Part shown: positions 16,688 to 26,803 of the stretch, piece by piece | How the letters are laid out: each line of letters starts with the position of its first letter | Position numbering within the stretch: the first letter of the stretch is position 1 | Assembly: GCA_036265325.1 (NCBI GenBank) | Contig: DATAPH010000060.1 | Span: forward strand, 17,809-81,808 | Origin: AC-51 sp036265325 | GTDB lineage: Bacteria; Actinomycetota; UBA4738; HRBIN12 | Direction of reading: 5' to 3' | DNA length: 64,000 nucleotides | The notes under the pieces: generated by a model | Database searches by the model: none | What the model was told of the DNA's origin: nothing | Seen by the model: only the letters and a program-made list of their open reading frames with translations | Translations under genes and position numbers: made by a program

Positions 16688-17884
16688 TCAGCTCATATGT
16701 GCCAACAGCAACTCGGTCGAGCCGGCGACGCCCTTCAGGTCGACCGGGCCGATCTCGCGGAAGCCGATGTCGGTCTCATCTGACGCGTCGACGACCGATC
16801 GGGTGACGAGCACCTCGCCGGGCCGCGCGTAATCGGCGATCCGGGCCGATAGGTTCACCGTCTGGCCGAAGTAGTCGCCTTCCTGGAACAGCACCGGGCC
16901 GCACGACATGCCGACGTGCACAGGCGGGAGGCCGGCGGCCGGGATCGCCTCGGCCATCTGGAGCGCAGCGCGCACGCCGGGTCCGGGGTGGGCGAAGTAG
17001 AACATCACGCCGTCGCCGAGCCACTTGATCGGCTTGCCGCCGTGCTGCACGGAGTTCCGCTGGACGAGACGTGCGACGGTCGCTGCGAGCTCGGCCGCGG
17101 CGTCGTCGCCCATCTCCTGCGTCAGGCGCGTGTATCCCGTGATGTCGAGGAAGCAGATCGCGGGCGGCCGCTCGAGCGTGCTGTGGATCCCAGCCTTCGC
17201 GAGCAGCTGCTCGAACCCGCCGATGATGTTCGCCGTCCACTCGCGCGCCTGTTGCGCGTGATAGATCGAGAGCAGTGCACGTTCCGACAGCGGCGTGACC
17301 TTGTCCGAGAACTCCGGGTTCGCGATCTCGTCGGCCCCCTTGCCGGCCGCCATCGCCGGCTCGATCACCTCGGACCGCCACCAGGCGGCCTCCTGCTCGC
17401 TGATCCGGCGCGTCGCATCGCCAACCACCCGCATGAGGCGTTCGACCGCCGGTGCTCGGAACCCCGCCTCCATCTGAAGCTGGAGGAACGGGACCACCTC
17501 GAGTTCGTCTTCCCTCATGCGGTCGCGGGGCTCCGGCTGGGCCATCCCGATCGACTCCCGGATGAGCATGAGCGTCTCGACCGGGACGCCCGTTCGCTCG
17601 CTCACCTCTTGGAACGTCTCGTCGCACAGGCCCGAGAACCGCTCGTACGCCTCGGAGTCGAGGAAGTCGAGGTTGAGGGCACCGCTCCGCACCGCTTCGC
17701 CGAACACGTCGATCGCGATGCCGGCGTTCTCGAGCGATCGTGTGGTGAGCGCGCGGCGCACGTCTCCGTCCGAGAACGTGCTGCCGGTTCCGGGAACGAT
17801 GCCGAGGTCCCGCAACCGCTGCAGGTAGGCGGGCTCGACCCCTGCTCGCTCCGCAGCTTGTTCGAGCGTGAGCTCCACGGTCAC
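16688..17884 (-). CDS. class III adenylate/guanylate cyclase with N-terminal regulatory domain
   Basis: A 398-residue cytosolic cyclase. The N-terminal part starts with a MerR/HTH-like segment (LTLEQAAERAGVEPAYLQRL, about 4-23) and continues as a helical regulatory domain, as in Rv1264-type enzymes. The C-terminal catalytic domain (about 205-398) has the metal aspartates in AICFLDITGYT and KWLGDGVMFYF, a substrate-type Lys before the second one, and the transition-state Asn and Arg in TVNLSAR. It should make cAMP. GTG 17884 overlaps the stop of the upstream gene (GTGA), so it is the last gene of the lhr unit. Confidence 0.9.
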   Translation of the reverse strand: MTVELTLEQAAERAGVEPAYLQRLRDLGIVPGTGSTFSDGDVRRALTTRSLENAGIAIDVFGEAVRSGALNLDFLDSEAYERFSGLCDETFQEVSERTGVPVETLMLIRESIGMAQPEPRDRMREDELEVVPFLQLQMEAGFRAPAVERLMRVVGDATRRISEQEAAWWRSEVIEPAMAAGKGADEIANPEFSDKVTPLSERALLSIYHAQQAREWTANIIGGFEQLLAKAGIHSTLERPPAICFLDITGYTRLTQEMGDDAAAELAATVARLVQRNSVQHGGKPIKWLGDGVMFYFAHPGPGVRAALQMAEAIPAAGLPPVHVGMSCGPVLFQEGDYFGQTVNLSARIADYARPGEVLVTRSVVDASDETDIGFREIGPVDLKGVAGSTELLLAHMS

Positions 17885-20800
17885 GGCGCGAGGGTACCGT
17901 CCGCCGTGACGGCCTGAACAGCGGGCAACGCCAGAAAGGTCGCGCGGAGCGACTCCTCGTCGATGTTCTCGGCGAGCTGCACGACGATGGCCCCGGCTCG
18001 TTCGCGGAGCTCGGCCGCTCGCGTGGCGTCTCCGCGGTCGGCGACGACGCGGCTCAGCGCGAAGTCGATCTGCCACGTCATGGGGGCGAAACTGAGCTCC
18101 TCGGCGGCGTCTCGACCGTCGAGCAGCGCGCGCTCGGCCTCGTCCGTCTGGCCGAGCGCAGCCAGAGAGGTGCCCTTCAGCAGCAGCGCTTCGCACTCGT
18201 ACGGACGAACGCCCAGGGGACGAAGCCATGTGAGCACGTGGTCGGCTACCTCGATCGCTGCGCCGTGGTCGCCGCGGATCGCCGCGAGCCGACCCTTCTG
18301 GATCTCCGCGTTGGCGGCCGCCGAGAAGGCCAAGAGACCGGGGAGCACGTCGGTCATGCTTCGATCGACCGCCGCCTCGGCGTCTTTGAGCCGTCCTTGC
18401 AGCAGGGCGATCTCCGCCACGGACGCCATAACGAGCGGGATCGCGAGCGCGTTCACGTGCGCGGCGATGGTGAGACCTTCCGCGGCCAGGTCGGCGCCTT
18501 GCTCAACCGCGCCGAGGTTCGCGTACAGAGCGCCCATGTCGGCCCGCGTCGCGGCGAGCGGGATCATGAAACCCGAGGCGTCGGCGCACTCGATGCACTC
18601 GCGCATCTGAGCGAACGCGCGCGCGTAGTTCCCCATCGACGCCTCGACGTGGTAGCTGTTCAGCAAGCTGTAGGACTGCCCCCACAGGTTCCCGATCTCG
18701 CCCGCGATCCGGTAGGACTTCCCGGTGAGTGCAAGCGAGCCCTCGTTGTCTCCGGCGAGCGCGAGCAGGGCGCCGGTACTCGAGAGGTTTTCGCAGTACA
18801 TGGGCTGGTTCTCGAGCTCCAGCCACAACGGGCGGGATTCCTCGAGGACGGCGCGCGCCGTCTCGAGGTCGCCGGATGCGGCGTACGGACGCCAGATGTC
18901 GTTCAGCGTGAACGCGACCTGTTCGCGAAGGTCGAGCTCGCGCGCGATCTCGAGCGACCGCTCGCCGGCGCGCACTGCCTCCTGCGGGTCGCCGCCGCTG
19001 AACGTGTTCAGCGTCATCAGGTTCCACAGGGCCTTCGATTCCGCGGCGCGGTCGTGGAGCTCGCGCGCCAGCGCGATCGTGCGCTCGCACAGCGCGCGCC
19101 CCGCGACCGCATCGAACACCGGCGTCGGGGTCGAGTACAGGGTGGTCAGTTTGAGGCGAGCCGCGAGGGCGGCCGTGCGGTCCCCGCTCGCGTCGGCGAC
19201 CGACTCCATCTCTTCGTACGTGGTGACGGCGTCCTGGATCCGGCCGGACAGCTCGAGCGCGCGACCGCGCGTGGTGTAGAGACTGGCCAGCGCCGCTTCG
19301 GGCCGGCCGAGCGCCTTCGCGGCGTCGATCGCCCAGGTGGTGTGCGTCACGGTCTCTGCGTTCGCGTACAGGCGCGAATCGGCCTCCGCCGCGAGCGATG
19401 CGTAGCGCAGGGTCCGCTCGTCGTCGCCGCCCTCGCGCGCGTGCTGCGCGATGAGCGACGCGCCGGCCTCGATCCGGTTCGCGTAGAGCTCCTCGTACAC
19501 CTCCGCCACGCGGCGGTGCAGCTCGCGCCTACGCTTGAGCAGGATCGTCCCGTAGGTGGCGTCCTGCGTGAGGCTGTGCCGGAAGGCGTACTCGCGCTCG
19601 GGCGACCGTGCCGTCTCGATGATCAGCCCGGCACGCTCGAGCGTGCGAAGCGATGCTGTCACGTCGTCACCGCTCACCGCACGAAGCACGGGCTCGGTGA
19701 ACGACCGGCCGATCACCGAGGCGAGCTGCAGCGTGTGCTTGGCCTGCTCGTCGAGCGCGTCGAGCCGCGCGGTGAACAGCGCCTGCAGCGTGGTCGGGAT
19801 CGCCATATCGAGGTGGTGCTCGTGGACCGCGGCCGTGACTTCCTCGAGGAAGAGCGGATTGCCGTCGGTCCGGGCGACGATCTGCGCGCGGACGTCCGCT
19901 GCCTCATCGGGGATCAGCGCGTCGATCAGCTGCTCGCTCTCGTCGGCGGACAACGCTGAGAGCGACAGCTCGGTCGACCGGTGCGGGTACTCCGTCTCGA
20001 GCCACTGCTTCAGACGCCACGATGGGGCCTGCCGATCGGGCCGGTACGCGAACACGAACAGGCTCGGGATGTCGTCGACGAGCCTCGCCGTCTCGATCAG
20101 GACGTCCATCGACGCTTCGTCGCACCAATGGAGGTCTTCGAAGACGAGGAGCCGCGGCTCCGCGCCGAGCGCCCGCGTGGACGTCGTCACGAGCTCCGTG
20201 ATCGCGTCGCGGAAGGCCTCGCCCTCCAGGGGCTGTTCGTCGGGCTCGGTCACGCCGAACAGCGAACGCCAGACGCGCATGTGCGGGTCGAGGCGATCCT
20301 CCCACCCGTGTTCCATGGTTCCGGCGAGCTTGGTCCGCACCACATCGGGCGAATCGGTGTCGTCGATCCCGGCGACGCGGGCGACACGGCGACGGTATTG
20401 GGAGTACGGCCGGGTTGCGTCGTACGAGACGCACTGCCAGGTTTCCCATGCACGCTGGTTCTCGTGCTCCCAATGTGCGTCGGGCATGCGCCGGTCCCAC
20501 TCGGTGCGCGCTTCGGCGATCAGGCGCGATTTGCCGAGCCCGGCCTCGCCGACGATCGAGACGATCCGACCCCCGCCGGACTGCGCCTCCTCGATCGCGC
20601 GGGTGAGCTCGTCGAGCTCGCGGTCGCGGCCGACCAACGGCGAGTCGCGCATCTCGCGGTTCGCGCCGTGCGCGTGCCGGCGGCCCGTCACGGTGTACGC
20701 CTCGACCGGCTCGGCCTTGCCCTTCACCTCGACGCCGCCCCGCGAGTCCACGTCGAACAGCGACTCGATCAGCCGGTAGGTCTCGGCTGTGATCTGAACG

Positions 20801-21399
20801 GTTCCCGGTTCGGCGGTTTGCTCCATGCGGGCGGCGACGTTCACCGCGTCACCCATCGCGGTGTACTCGAGCCGCAGGTCCGACCCGACCTGTCCGACCA
20901 TCACCGGGCCGGTATGGATCCCGACACGGACGTCCAGGTCGAGCCCATGGCGCGCGCGGATGTCCTCTTTATAGGTGGCGATGCCGGAGATGATGTCGAG
21001 GCCCGCGCCGACAGCACGCTGCGGGTCGTCCTCGTGGGCGATCGGCGCGCCGAAGAACGCGAAGATGGCGTCACCCATGAGCCGCGCGAGCGTGCCCTCG
21101 TAGCGGTAGACCGGAGCGATCAGGCGCTCGAACGCGCCGTTCATGATCTCGGTCCAGTCCTCGGGGTCCATCGTCTCCGCCATCGCGGTGGAGCCCTTAA
21201 CGTCGCAGAACAGCATCGTGACGACGCGGCGTTCCCCCTCCATCGCGCGGCCCGCGCGGGCGGCCTCAAGCTTGGCGAGCAGCTCGCGCGGCAGGAAGGG
21301 ATCGAGCTCGCCGGCTCCGGTTGCGTCCAGCCGGTTCCCGCAGGCGTTGCAGAATCGAGAGCCTTCGGGATTGCTCGTGCCGCACGCCGGGCAGTTCAC
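17881..21399 (-). CDS. large cyclase-AAA ATPase-TPR signalling protein
   Basis: A 1172-residue multidomain protein. Domains in order: a zinc ribbon (Cys3, Cys6, Cys17, Cys20), a class III cyclase domain (about 55-245) with metal sites in MLFCDVKGST and RLMGDAIFAFFG and the VNVAARM end, an AAA/STAND-type ATPase (about 250-620) with Walker A VGEAGLGKSRL and Walker B LLVFEDLHW, and a TPR-rich C-terminus (about 640-1150). The lysine that normally precedes the second metal Asp is replaced by Arg (RLMGD), so base specificity or activity may be altered. GTG 21399 overlaps the nei stop (GTGA), which fixes the start although no ribosome site is visible. Confidence 0.9.
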   Translation of the reverse strand: MNCPACGTSNPEGSRFCNACGNRLDATGAGELDPFLPRELLAKLEAARAGRAMEGERRVVTMLFCDVKGSTAMAETMDPEDWTEIMNGAFERLIAPVYRYEGTLARLMGDAIFAFFGAPIAHEDDPQRAVGAGLDIISGIATYKEDIRARHGLDLDVRVGIHTGPVMVGQVGSDLRLEYTAMGDAVNVAARMEQTAEPGTVQITAETYRLIESLFDVDSRGGVEVKGKAEPVEAYTVTGRRHAHGANREMRDSPLVGRDRELDELTRAIEEAQSGGGRIVSIVGEAGLGKSRLIAEARTEWDRRMPDAHWEHENQRAWETWQCVSYDATRPYSQYRRRVARVAGIDDTDSPDVVRTKLAGTMEHGWEDRLDPHMRVWRSLFGVTEPDEQPLEGEAFRDAITELVTTSTRALGAEPRLLVFEDLHWCDEASMDVLIETARLVDDIPSLFVFAYRPDRQAPSWRLKQWLETEYPHRSTELSLSALSADESEQLIDALIPDEAADVRAQIVARTDGNPLFLEEVTAAVHEHHLDMAIPTTLQALFTARLDALDEQAKHTLQLASVIGRSFTEPVLRAVSGDDVTASLRTLERAGLIIETARSPEREYAFRHSLTQDATYGTILLKRRRELHRRVAEVYEELYANRIEAGASLIAQHAREGGDDERTLRYASLAAEADSRLYANAETVTHTTWAIDAAKALGRPEAALASLYTTRGRALELSGRIQDAVTTYEEMESVADASGDRTAALAARLKLTTLYSTPTPVFDAVAGRALCERTIALARELHDRAAESKALWNLMTLNTFSGGDPQEAVRAGERSLEIARELDLREQVAFTLNDIWRPYAASGDLETARAVLEESRPLWLELENQPMYCENLSSTGALLALAGDNEGSLALTGKSYRIAGEIGNLWGQSYSLLNSYHVEASMGNYARAFAQMRECIECADASGFMIPLAATRADMGALYANLGAVEQGADLAAEGLTIAAHVNALAIPLVMASVAEIALLQGRLKDAEAAVDRSMTDVLPGLLAFSAAANAEIQKGRLAAIRGDHGAAIEVADHVLTWLRPLGVRPYECEALLLKGTSLAALGQTDEAERALLDGRDAAEELSFAPMTWQIDFALSRVVADRGDATRAAELRERAGAIVVQLAENIDEESLRATFLALPAVQAVTADGTLAP

Positions 21400-22214
21400 C
21401 TGCCGAACGATACCGGGCGTCGCGCCGGGCCATCGTCGGTCGCTTGGCACGTGGGACACCACCAGACCGTCCGCGCCTGCTCGCCGAGGCGCTCGGCTCG
21501 GATCGGCGTCCGGCATCGCGGGCACGCGCGGCCCGCTCGGTCGTACGCCGCGAGGCCCGAGGGGATCGTTCGGCGCGGGCGACCGATGTTGGCGCGGAGC
21601 AAGCGATGCGCCGTCGTGTAGAGCGTGCGGCGGACGTCCGGTCCGACGTCCGCGAGTCGTACGCGCGGCGCGACACGCTCGGCCCACAGGACCTCCGAGC
21701 GATAGACGTTCCCGATGCCGCTCGCCGAACGCTGATCGAGCAGCACGACGCCGATCGGGGTGTCTGGATCGAGCCCACCCAGGCGGAGCTCGATCTCGTC
21801 GAGGTCGATGGTCTCGTCGCACAGGTCGGGGCCGAGCGTCCGCAAGACGGGATGCCGTCGAAGTTCCGCGTCGGTCAAGAGCTCGACGGTCGGCGTTCCG
21901 CCGACGACCGCCGAGGCGCGCTGTGTGGAGAGCCTCGCGAGCAGCCCACGGCCTGGGGGACCGCCGCGCGGCACAGCCCGACCCGGCGATCGCTCCACGC
22001 GCCACCACCCGTCCATCCCGAGATGCGTGTGCAGCGTGACGCCGCCGTCGAACCCGACGAGCAGATGCTTGCCGCGCGCGGTGACGTGCATCGGACTGCC
22101 GGGCGCCGGCTGCGGGCCCCGAACACGGGGTCCTTCGAACGAGGCAAGGGCATCGCTGCCGAACGCGGTGCGGAGCCGCTCGGCGGCCCCGTGGATCGTG
22201 TCGCCCTCGGGCAC
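21396..22214 (-). CDS. nei: Fpg/Nei-family DNA glycosylase/AP lyase
   Basis: A 272-residue base-excision-repair enzyme for oxidised pyrimidines. It starts MPEGDTIH, placing the catalytic Pro2 and Glu3 at the N-terminus after Met removal; a conserved Lys follows in RGKHLL. The H2TH region (VLLDQRSASGIGNVYRSE) is complete, and the C-terminal zinc finger has CPRC and CPTC pairs (about 231-257). The PEGD variant resembles the mycobacterial Nei2 group. It starts 3 nt after the lhr stop on the same strand and overlaps the next gene, so it is in one operon with lhr. Confidence 0.93.
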   Translation of the reverse strand: MPEGDTIHGAAERLRTAFGSDALASFEGPRVRGPQPAPGSPMHVTARGKHLLVGFDGGVTLHTHLGMDGWWRVERSPGRAVPRGGPPGRGLLARLSTQRASAVVGGTPTVELLTDAELRRHPVLRTLGPDLCDETIDLDEIELRLGGLDPDTPIGVVLLDQRSASGIGNVYRSEVLWAERVAPRVRLADVGPDVRRTLYTTAHRLLRANIGRPRRTIPSGLAAYDRAGRACPRCRTPIRAERLGEQARTVWWCPTCQATDDGPARRPVSFGR

Positions 22215-22217
22215 GGC

Positions 22218-25200
22218 TCAGCCTCGGAGCGTCACGCCGCGGTAGTCCTCCGCGAAGCCGGCCGCGCGGAGCGCCTCGAGCGCCGGGTGCTCCCACACCG
22301 GCACGGCGTCCACCCTCCGAAGCTCGATGCGACGGACGCGCCCGTCCTTCACGAGCGCGGCGAGCGCATCGGCCCAGACGCCCGGCTCGGCGCCGCCGAA
22401 GGTCGTCAGCGTCTTGCCGCCTCGTTCGAGGAATGCGACGGGCTCGCCTTGGTGGATCAGCACGAACGCGCCGGCTGTCCGCGAGGGACGGCCGGCTGAC
22501 TCGGGCCACGGCAGCATCGCCCCGAACGGCTGCGCCGGGTCGGCGGCGGACAACGTGAGGATCTCCGCGTCGGGAGCGGGGTCTCGCACCGCGCGCAGCC
22601 GGTCGATCGCGCCCGGCAGCGCGAACTGCGCCGCGCCGAGGCCGGCGACGAAGTAGCCCCGCCGAACGGTCCCGGACGCCTCCATCGCGCGGAGCACCGG
22701 ATAGACGGCGGCGAACCCACCAGGGACGTCTTCGGCGAGGGTCGCCTCACGTGTCAACACCCCGTGCCGGTCGAGCAATTGCATCGCGAGCGCGTGCGCG
22801 CGCTCCGTCGGCGACGGTTCGGCGGCGAGCCGCTCGACGAGCGACCATCTGCCGGCACCCGCCGGCGGGCCAGACACACGAAGGGCGCCGGGGCGAGGAC
22901 GGCCGGTGCCATGCCCGCGGCGACGACCGCTGTTGCCTCGGACGAACGACCGCAACGGGGCGAGCGTGTCGTTCGTGAGCTCGCCGGCCCATACCAGATC
23001 CCACAACGCTCGTAGCACCACCTGTTGGTCGGCGATGCCTGAGGCCGAGAACAGATCTGGCCAGAACGAGGCGCCGCGCTCGGAGAGGTGCGCCCGGATG
23101 GCGTCGTGCACGGCGCCCACGGGCCGGTCGTCGGGCGCAGCCCGCATCAGCACGCCGGCGCGCTCGCGGAACAGGAGCGTCACTCGCCCGTCGCTCGCGC
23201 CGATGGAACCGCGGCCGATCCAGACGACCTCGCCCGACGCCACCAAGCCGTCGAGATCCGTCGGCCGGAACCCGTTGACGCGGGCGGGAAGCACGTCGGC
23301 CTCGAGGATCGACGCCGGGATCGACGCTCCCTGGAGGCGGCCGATCGTCTCGATCAACGCGTCGACGCCGCCGCGCGGGCGGTCGGCGCCCTGCCACGCG
23401 GGCACGAACCGGGCGAACGCCGACGGATCGACCGGCTCGACCTCGCGACGCAAGCGCGCGAGGGAACGCCGCCGGATCCGACGCAGCACGTCGGGGTCGC
23501 ACCATTCCCGGTCGCGTCCGCCGGGGCGGAACTCGCCGTGCAGCACGCGTTCGGCCGACTCGAGCGTCTCGAGCGAGGCGCGAACGCGGTCGAGGCCGGC
23601 CCCAAGGCGAGTCGCGACGTCGTGCGCCTCGAACGGACCGTGGGTCCGCGCGTAGCGCGCGACGAGCACCTCGAGCGGCCGCCCCTGCGGATCGGTCGGT
23701 TCGGTGAACGCCGCCGGGACGCCGATCGGGATCGTGACGCCGAGGGCATCACGCAAGCGTCCGGCGTCTTCGACGGCGGCGATGCGCGGCTCGCCCGCGA
23801 CGCGAACCTCGATCGCGCGACCCTCCGCGACGAGCTGCGCGGCCCATCCGTCTACGTCGCCATCGGTTCGGCTCGCGATCTCGTCGATGCGGAGCGGGCC
23901 GAGCTCGCGCAACAGGTCGTGCACACCGTCGAGGCCGCGAGCGTGGCGCCCGTCGGCGAGCCGCTGGAGCTCGAGCTCGACCTCGTCGAGCGCGGCCGGG
24001 TCGAGGAGCTCGCGCAGGTCCTCCGCCCCGAGGAGCTCGCGCAACAGATCGCGATCGAGCGCCAGGGCCGCGGCGCGTCGCTCGGCGAGCGGCGTCTCCG
24101 ACTCATACATCGAGACGGCGAGCCACTTGAACAGCAGCGACTGCGCGAACGGCGACGCATGATCCGTATCGACGCCCGCCACGCGGACACGGCGCGACCG
24201 GACGCCGGCCATCAGCTCTTGCAGGGCAGGCACGTCGAAGTAGTCGCGGAGGCACTCCCTGGTCGCCTCGAGCAGGATCGGAAACTCAGGGTGTGCGCTT
24301 GCCGCCGCGAGCAGGTCGGCGCTCCGTTGTCGTTGTTGCCACAGCGGCGTCCGCATGCCGGGCCTGCGCCGCGGGAGAAGGAGCGCCCGGGCCGCCGCCT
24401 CGCGGAACACCGCGGCGAACAGCGGCGTTCCGGGCAGCACGTCGATGACTGCGTCGGCGACCTCGTCGGGGTCGAAGAGCAGCATCTCCATCGGGAGGGT
24501 CTCAACCGCCTCGGGCAGTCGAAGCACGATCCCGTCGTCGGTCCACATCACCTGCGCGCCCGGCCCGAACCGGTCGGTGAGTCGCGCTTCGATCGCGAGG
24601 CCCCAGGGCGCGTGGACGCGCGAGCCCCATGGCGTGAGGATGCAGATCCGCCAGTCGCCGAGCTCGTCGCGGAACCGTTCGATGACGATGGTGCGGTCGT
24701 CGGGAACGGCGGAAGCCTCTGCCTGCTCGTCGACGTACTCGACGAGGTTCCGGGCGGCGCGCTCGTCGAGACCGAGATCGCGCCCGAGCTCCGCCAAGGC
24801 GTCGTCGCGGTGCTTCGATCGCAGCTCGCGGGTGAACTGCCCGATCTTCCGACCGAGCTCGGCCGGGCGCCCCGGGCCCGGCGCCTTCCAGAACGGAAGC
24901 TTGCCGTGCTCGCCCGGCGCGGGCGTCACGATCACACGGTCGCGGGTGATGTCCTCGATCCGCCACGAGCTCGCTCCCAACAGGAAGACCTCGCCGCGGC
25001 GCGACTCGTACACGCATTCCTCGTCGAGCTCGCCAACGCGCGACCCCTCGGCAGTGAAGACGCCGAACAGACCACGGTCCGGGATCGTGCCGCCCGACGT
25101 GACCGCGATGCGTCCCGCGCCCTCGCGAGCCCGCACCGTGCCGCCGGCGCGGTCCCAGACCACCCGAGGGCGGAGCTCCGCGAAGGCGTCGGACGGGTAT

Positions 25201-26633
25201 CGGCCGGCGAGCAGATCGAGCACGCCGAGGAACACGTCCTCCGTGAGATCGGCGAAGCTGGCGGTGCGACGCGCGGTCGCGAACAGGTCGTCGACGTGCC
25301 ACGTGTCGACGGCGGTCATCGCGACGATCTGCTGTGCGAGCACGTCCAGCGGGTTGCGCAGGTAGTGCGTCGCCTCGATGTCGGCGCGCAACATGCTCTC
25401 CGTCACGACCGCCATCTGCAGCAGGTCGCCGCGGTATTTCGGGACAAGCTTCCCGACGCTCGGCGCGCCGACCTGATGGCCTGCTCGTCCGATCCGTTGC
25501 ATGCCGGTCGCCACCGAGCCGGGCGACTCCACCTGGACCACGAGGTCGACCGCGCCCATGTCGATGCCGAGCTCGAGCGACGACGTCGCAACGATCGCCC
25601 GGAGCTGGCCCCGCTTGAGCGCGTCCTCCACCTCGGTGCGTTGCTCGCGCGCGAGCGAACCGTGGTGTGCGCGAGCCAGGTCTTCTTCGGCGAGCTCGTT
25701 CAACCGGGCGGCGAGGCGTTCGGCCGACCGACGGTCGTTCACGAAGACGATCGTCGAGCGATGGTCGCGGATCAGCTCGAGGAGCACCGGGTGGATCGAG
25801 GGCCAGATCGACGTCCGGTCGGCCCCGAGCGCGGGGTTGCCCATCGGCGTCGCGGATCCGGCACTCGGCGTTCCGACGGACCCCATGTCCTCGATGGGGA
25901 CGACGACCTCGAGGTCGAGCGTCTTGCGGATCCCCGCATCGATCACCGCGACCGGCCGCGGCCTTTCGGGACCGTCGAAGCCCCCGAGGAACGTCGCGAT
26001 CTCCTCGAGCGGTCGTTGCGTGGCGGAAAGGCCGATGCGCTGTGGACGTCGCTCGGCGATCGTCTCGAGGCGCTCGAGCGACAGCATCAGGTGGGCGCCT
26101 CGCTTCGTGGCGGCCACCGAGTGGATCTCGTCGACGATGACGGTGTCGACCGAGCGGAGTGTCTCGCGCGCCTGCGAAGTCAGCATCAGATAGAGCGACT
26201 CGGGCGTGGTGATCAGGATGTCGGGCGGCTCCCTGATCAACCGGCGCCGTTCGCGCGCGTCCGTGTCACCCGTGCGCACGCCCACCGTCGGGATGTGCGC
26301 GAGCGCAGCCCCTTCACGCTCGGCCGCGTGCTGGATGCCCGCGAGCGGCGCCCGCAGGTTCTTCTCGATGTCGATCGCGAGCGCGCGGAGCGGCGATATA
26401 TAGAGGACTCGCGTCCGGGCTTCACGTGCGGGTGGTGCGGTGGACGATAGGCGGTCGATGGCCGCGAGGAACGCTGCAAGCGTCTTGCCGGAGCCGGTCG
26501 GAGCGAGCAGCAGCGTGTGCTCCCCGCGGCCGATCGCCGGCCACGCCTTGGCCTGCGCGTCGGTAGGTTGCTCGAACGAGGCCTCGAACCAGGCGCGAAC
26601 AGCGGGGGAGAAGGGCAACGCACTCACGGCCAT
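22218..26633 (-). CDS. lhr: Lhr-family ATP-dependent DNA helicase
   Basis: A 1471-residue superfamily 2 helicase, full length for bacterial Lhr. The Walker A is APTGSGKT (about 44-51), the DEIH box is in VIVDEIHSV, and motifs SLELGIDMG and QRIGRAGH mark RecA domain 2. The Lhr winged-helix/WH region follows (ILTPWGSRVHAPWG and later). A C-terminal extension of over 500 residues completes it. Mycobacterial Lhr translocates 3' to 5' and unwinds RNA:DNA hybrids in damage response. In mycobacteria lhr is next to nei, the same partner as here. ATG 26633 is chosen because the conserved N-terminus begins there; a GTG two codons later is possible. Confidence 0.95.
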   Translation of the reverse strand: MAVSALPFSPAVRAWFEASFEQPTDAQAKAWPAIGRGEHTLLLAPTGSGKTLAAFLAAIDRLSSTAPPAREARTRVLYISPLRALAIDIEKNLRAPLAGIQHAAEREGAALAHIPTVGVRTGDTDARERRRLIREPPDILITTPESLYLMLTSQARETLRSVDTVIVDEIHSVAATKRGAHLMLSLERLETIAERRPQRIGLSATQRPLEEIATFLGGFDGPERPRPVAVIDAGIRKTLDLEVVVPIEDMGSVGTPSAGSATPMGNPALGADRTSIWPSIHPVLLELIRDHRSTIVFVNDRRSAERLAARLNELAEEDLARAHHGSLAREQRTEVEDALKRGQLRAIVATSSLELGIDMGAVDLVVQVESPGSVATGMQRIGRAGHQVGAPSVGKLVPKYRGDLLQMAVVTESMLRADIEATHYLRNPLDVLAQQIVAMTAVDTWHVDDLFATARRTASFADLTEDVFLGVLDLLAGRYPSDAFAELRPRVVWDRAGGTVRAREGAGRIAVTSGGTIPDRGLFGVFTAEGSRVGELDEECVYESRRGEVFLLGASSWRIEDITRDRVIVTPAPGEHGKLPFWKAPGPGRPAELGRKIGQFTRELRSKHRDDALAELGRDLGLDERAARNLVEYVDEQAEASAVPDDRTIVIERFRDELGDWRICILTPWGSRVHAPWGLAIEARLTDRFGPGAQVMWTDDGIVLRLPEAVETLPMEMLLFDPDEVADAVIDVLPGTPLFAAVFREAAARALLLPRRRPGMRTPLWQQRQRSADLLAAASAHPEFPILLEATRECLRDYFDVPALQELMAGVRSRRVRVAGVDTDHASPFAQSLLFKWLAVSMYESETPLAERRAAALALDRDLLRELLGAEDLRELLDPAALDEVELELQRLADGRHARGLDGVHDLLRELGPLRIDEIASRTDGDVDGWAAQLVAEGRAIEVRVAGEPRIAAVEDAGRLRDALGVTIPIGVPAAFTEPTDPQGRPLEVLVARYARTHGPFEAHDVATRLGAGLDRVRASLETLESAERVLHGEFRPGGRDREWCDPDVLRRIRRRSLARLRREVEPVDPSAFARFVPAWQGADRPRGGVDALIETIGRLQGASIPASILEADVLPARVNGFRPTDLDGLVASGEVVWIGRGSIGASDGRVTLLFRERAGVLMRAAPDDRPVGAVHDAIRAHLSERGASFWPDLFSASGIADQQVVLRALWDLVWAGELTNDTLAPLRSFVRGNSGRRRGHGTGRPRPGALRVSGPPAGAGRWSLVERLAAEPSPTERAHALAMQLLDRHGVLTREATLAEDVPGGFAAVYPVLRAMEASGTVRRGYFVAGLGAAQFALPGAIDRLRAVRDPAPDAEILTLSAADPAQPFGAMLPWPESAGRPSRTAGAFVLIHQGEPVAFLERGGKTLTTFGGAEPGVWADALAALVKDGRVRRIELRRVDAVPVWEHPALEALRAAGFAEDYRGVTLRG

Positions 26634-26803
26634 CCAACCGTACCTGCTGATGCTGACTTCGTGGATGGAGCGAGGGTCACTGCTCGACCATCCCGCGGAC
26701 GCAGGCAAGACGCCTCGGACGGTGACGAAAGTCTCCGGAACGCAGAGCAGCAGCTCGGTGACGTATCGCCCGACGGAGTCGCCGAGTGCGCTGCCGGAGC
26801 GCG

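Noticed and set aside
26634..26803. Possible small gene between lhr and dodecin
   Set aside because: Short open frames on both strands lack a ribosome site and any recognisable sequence.
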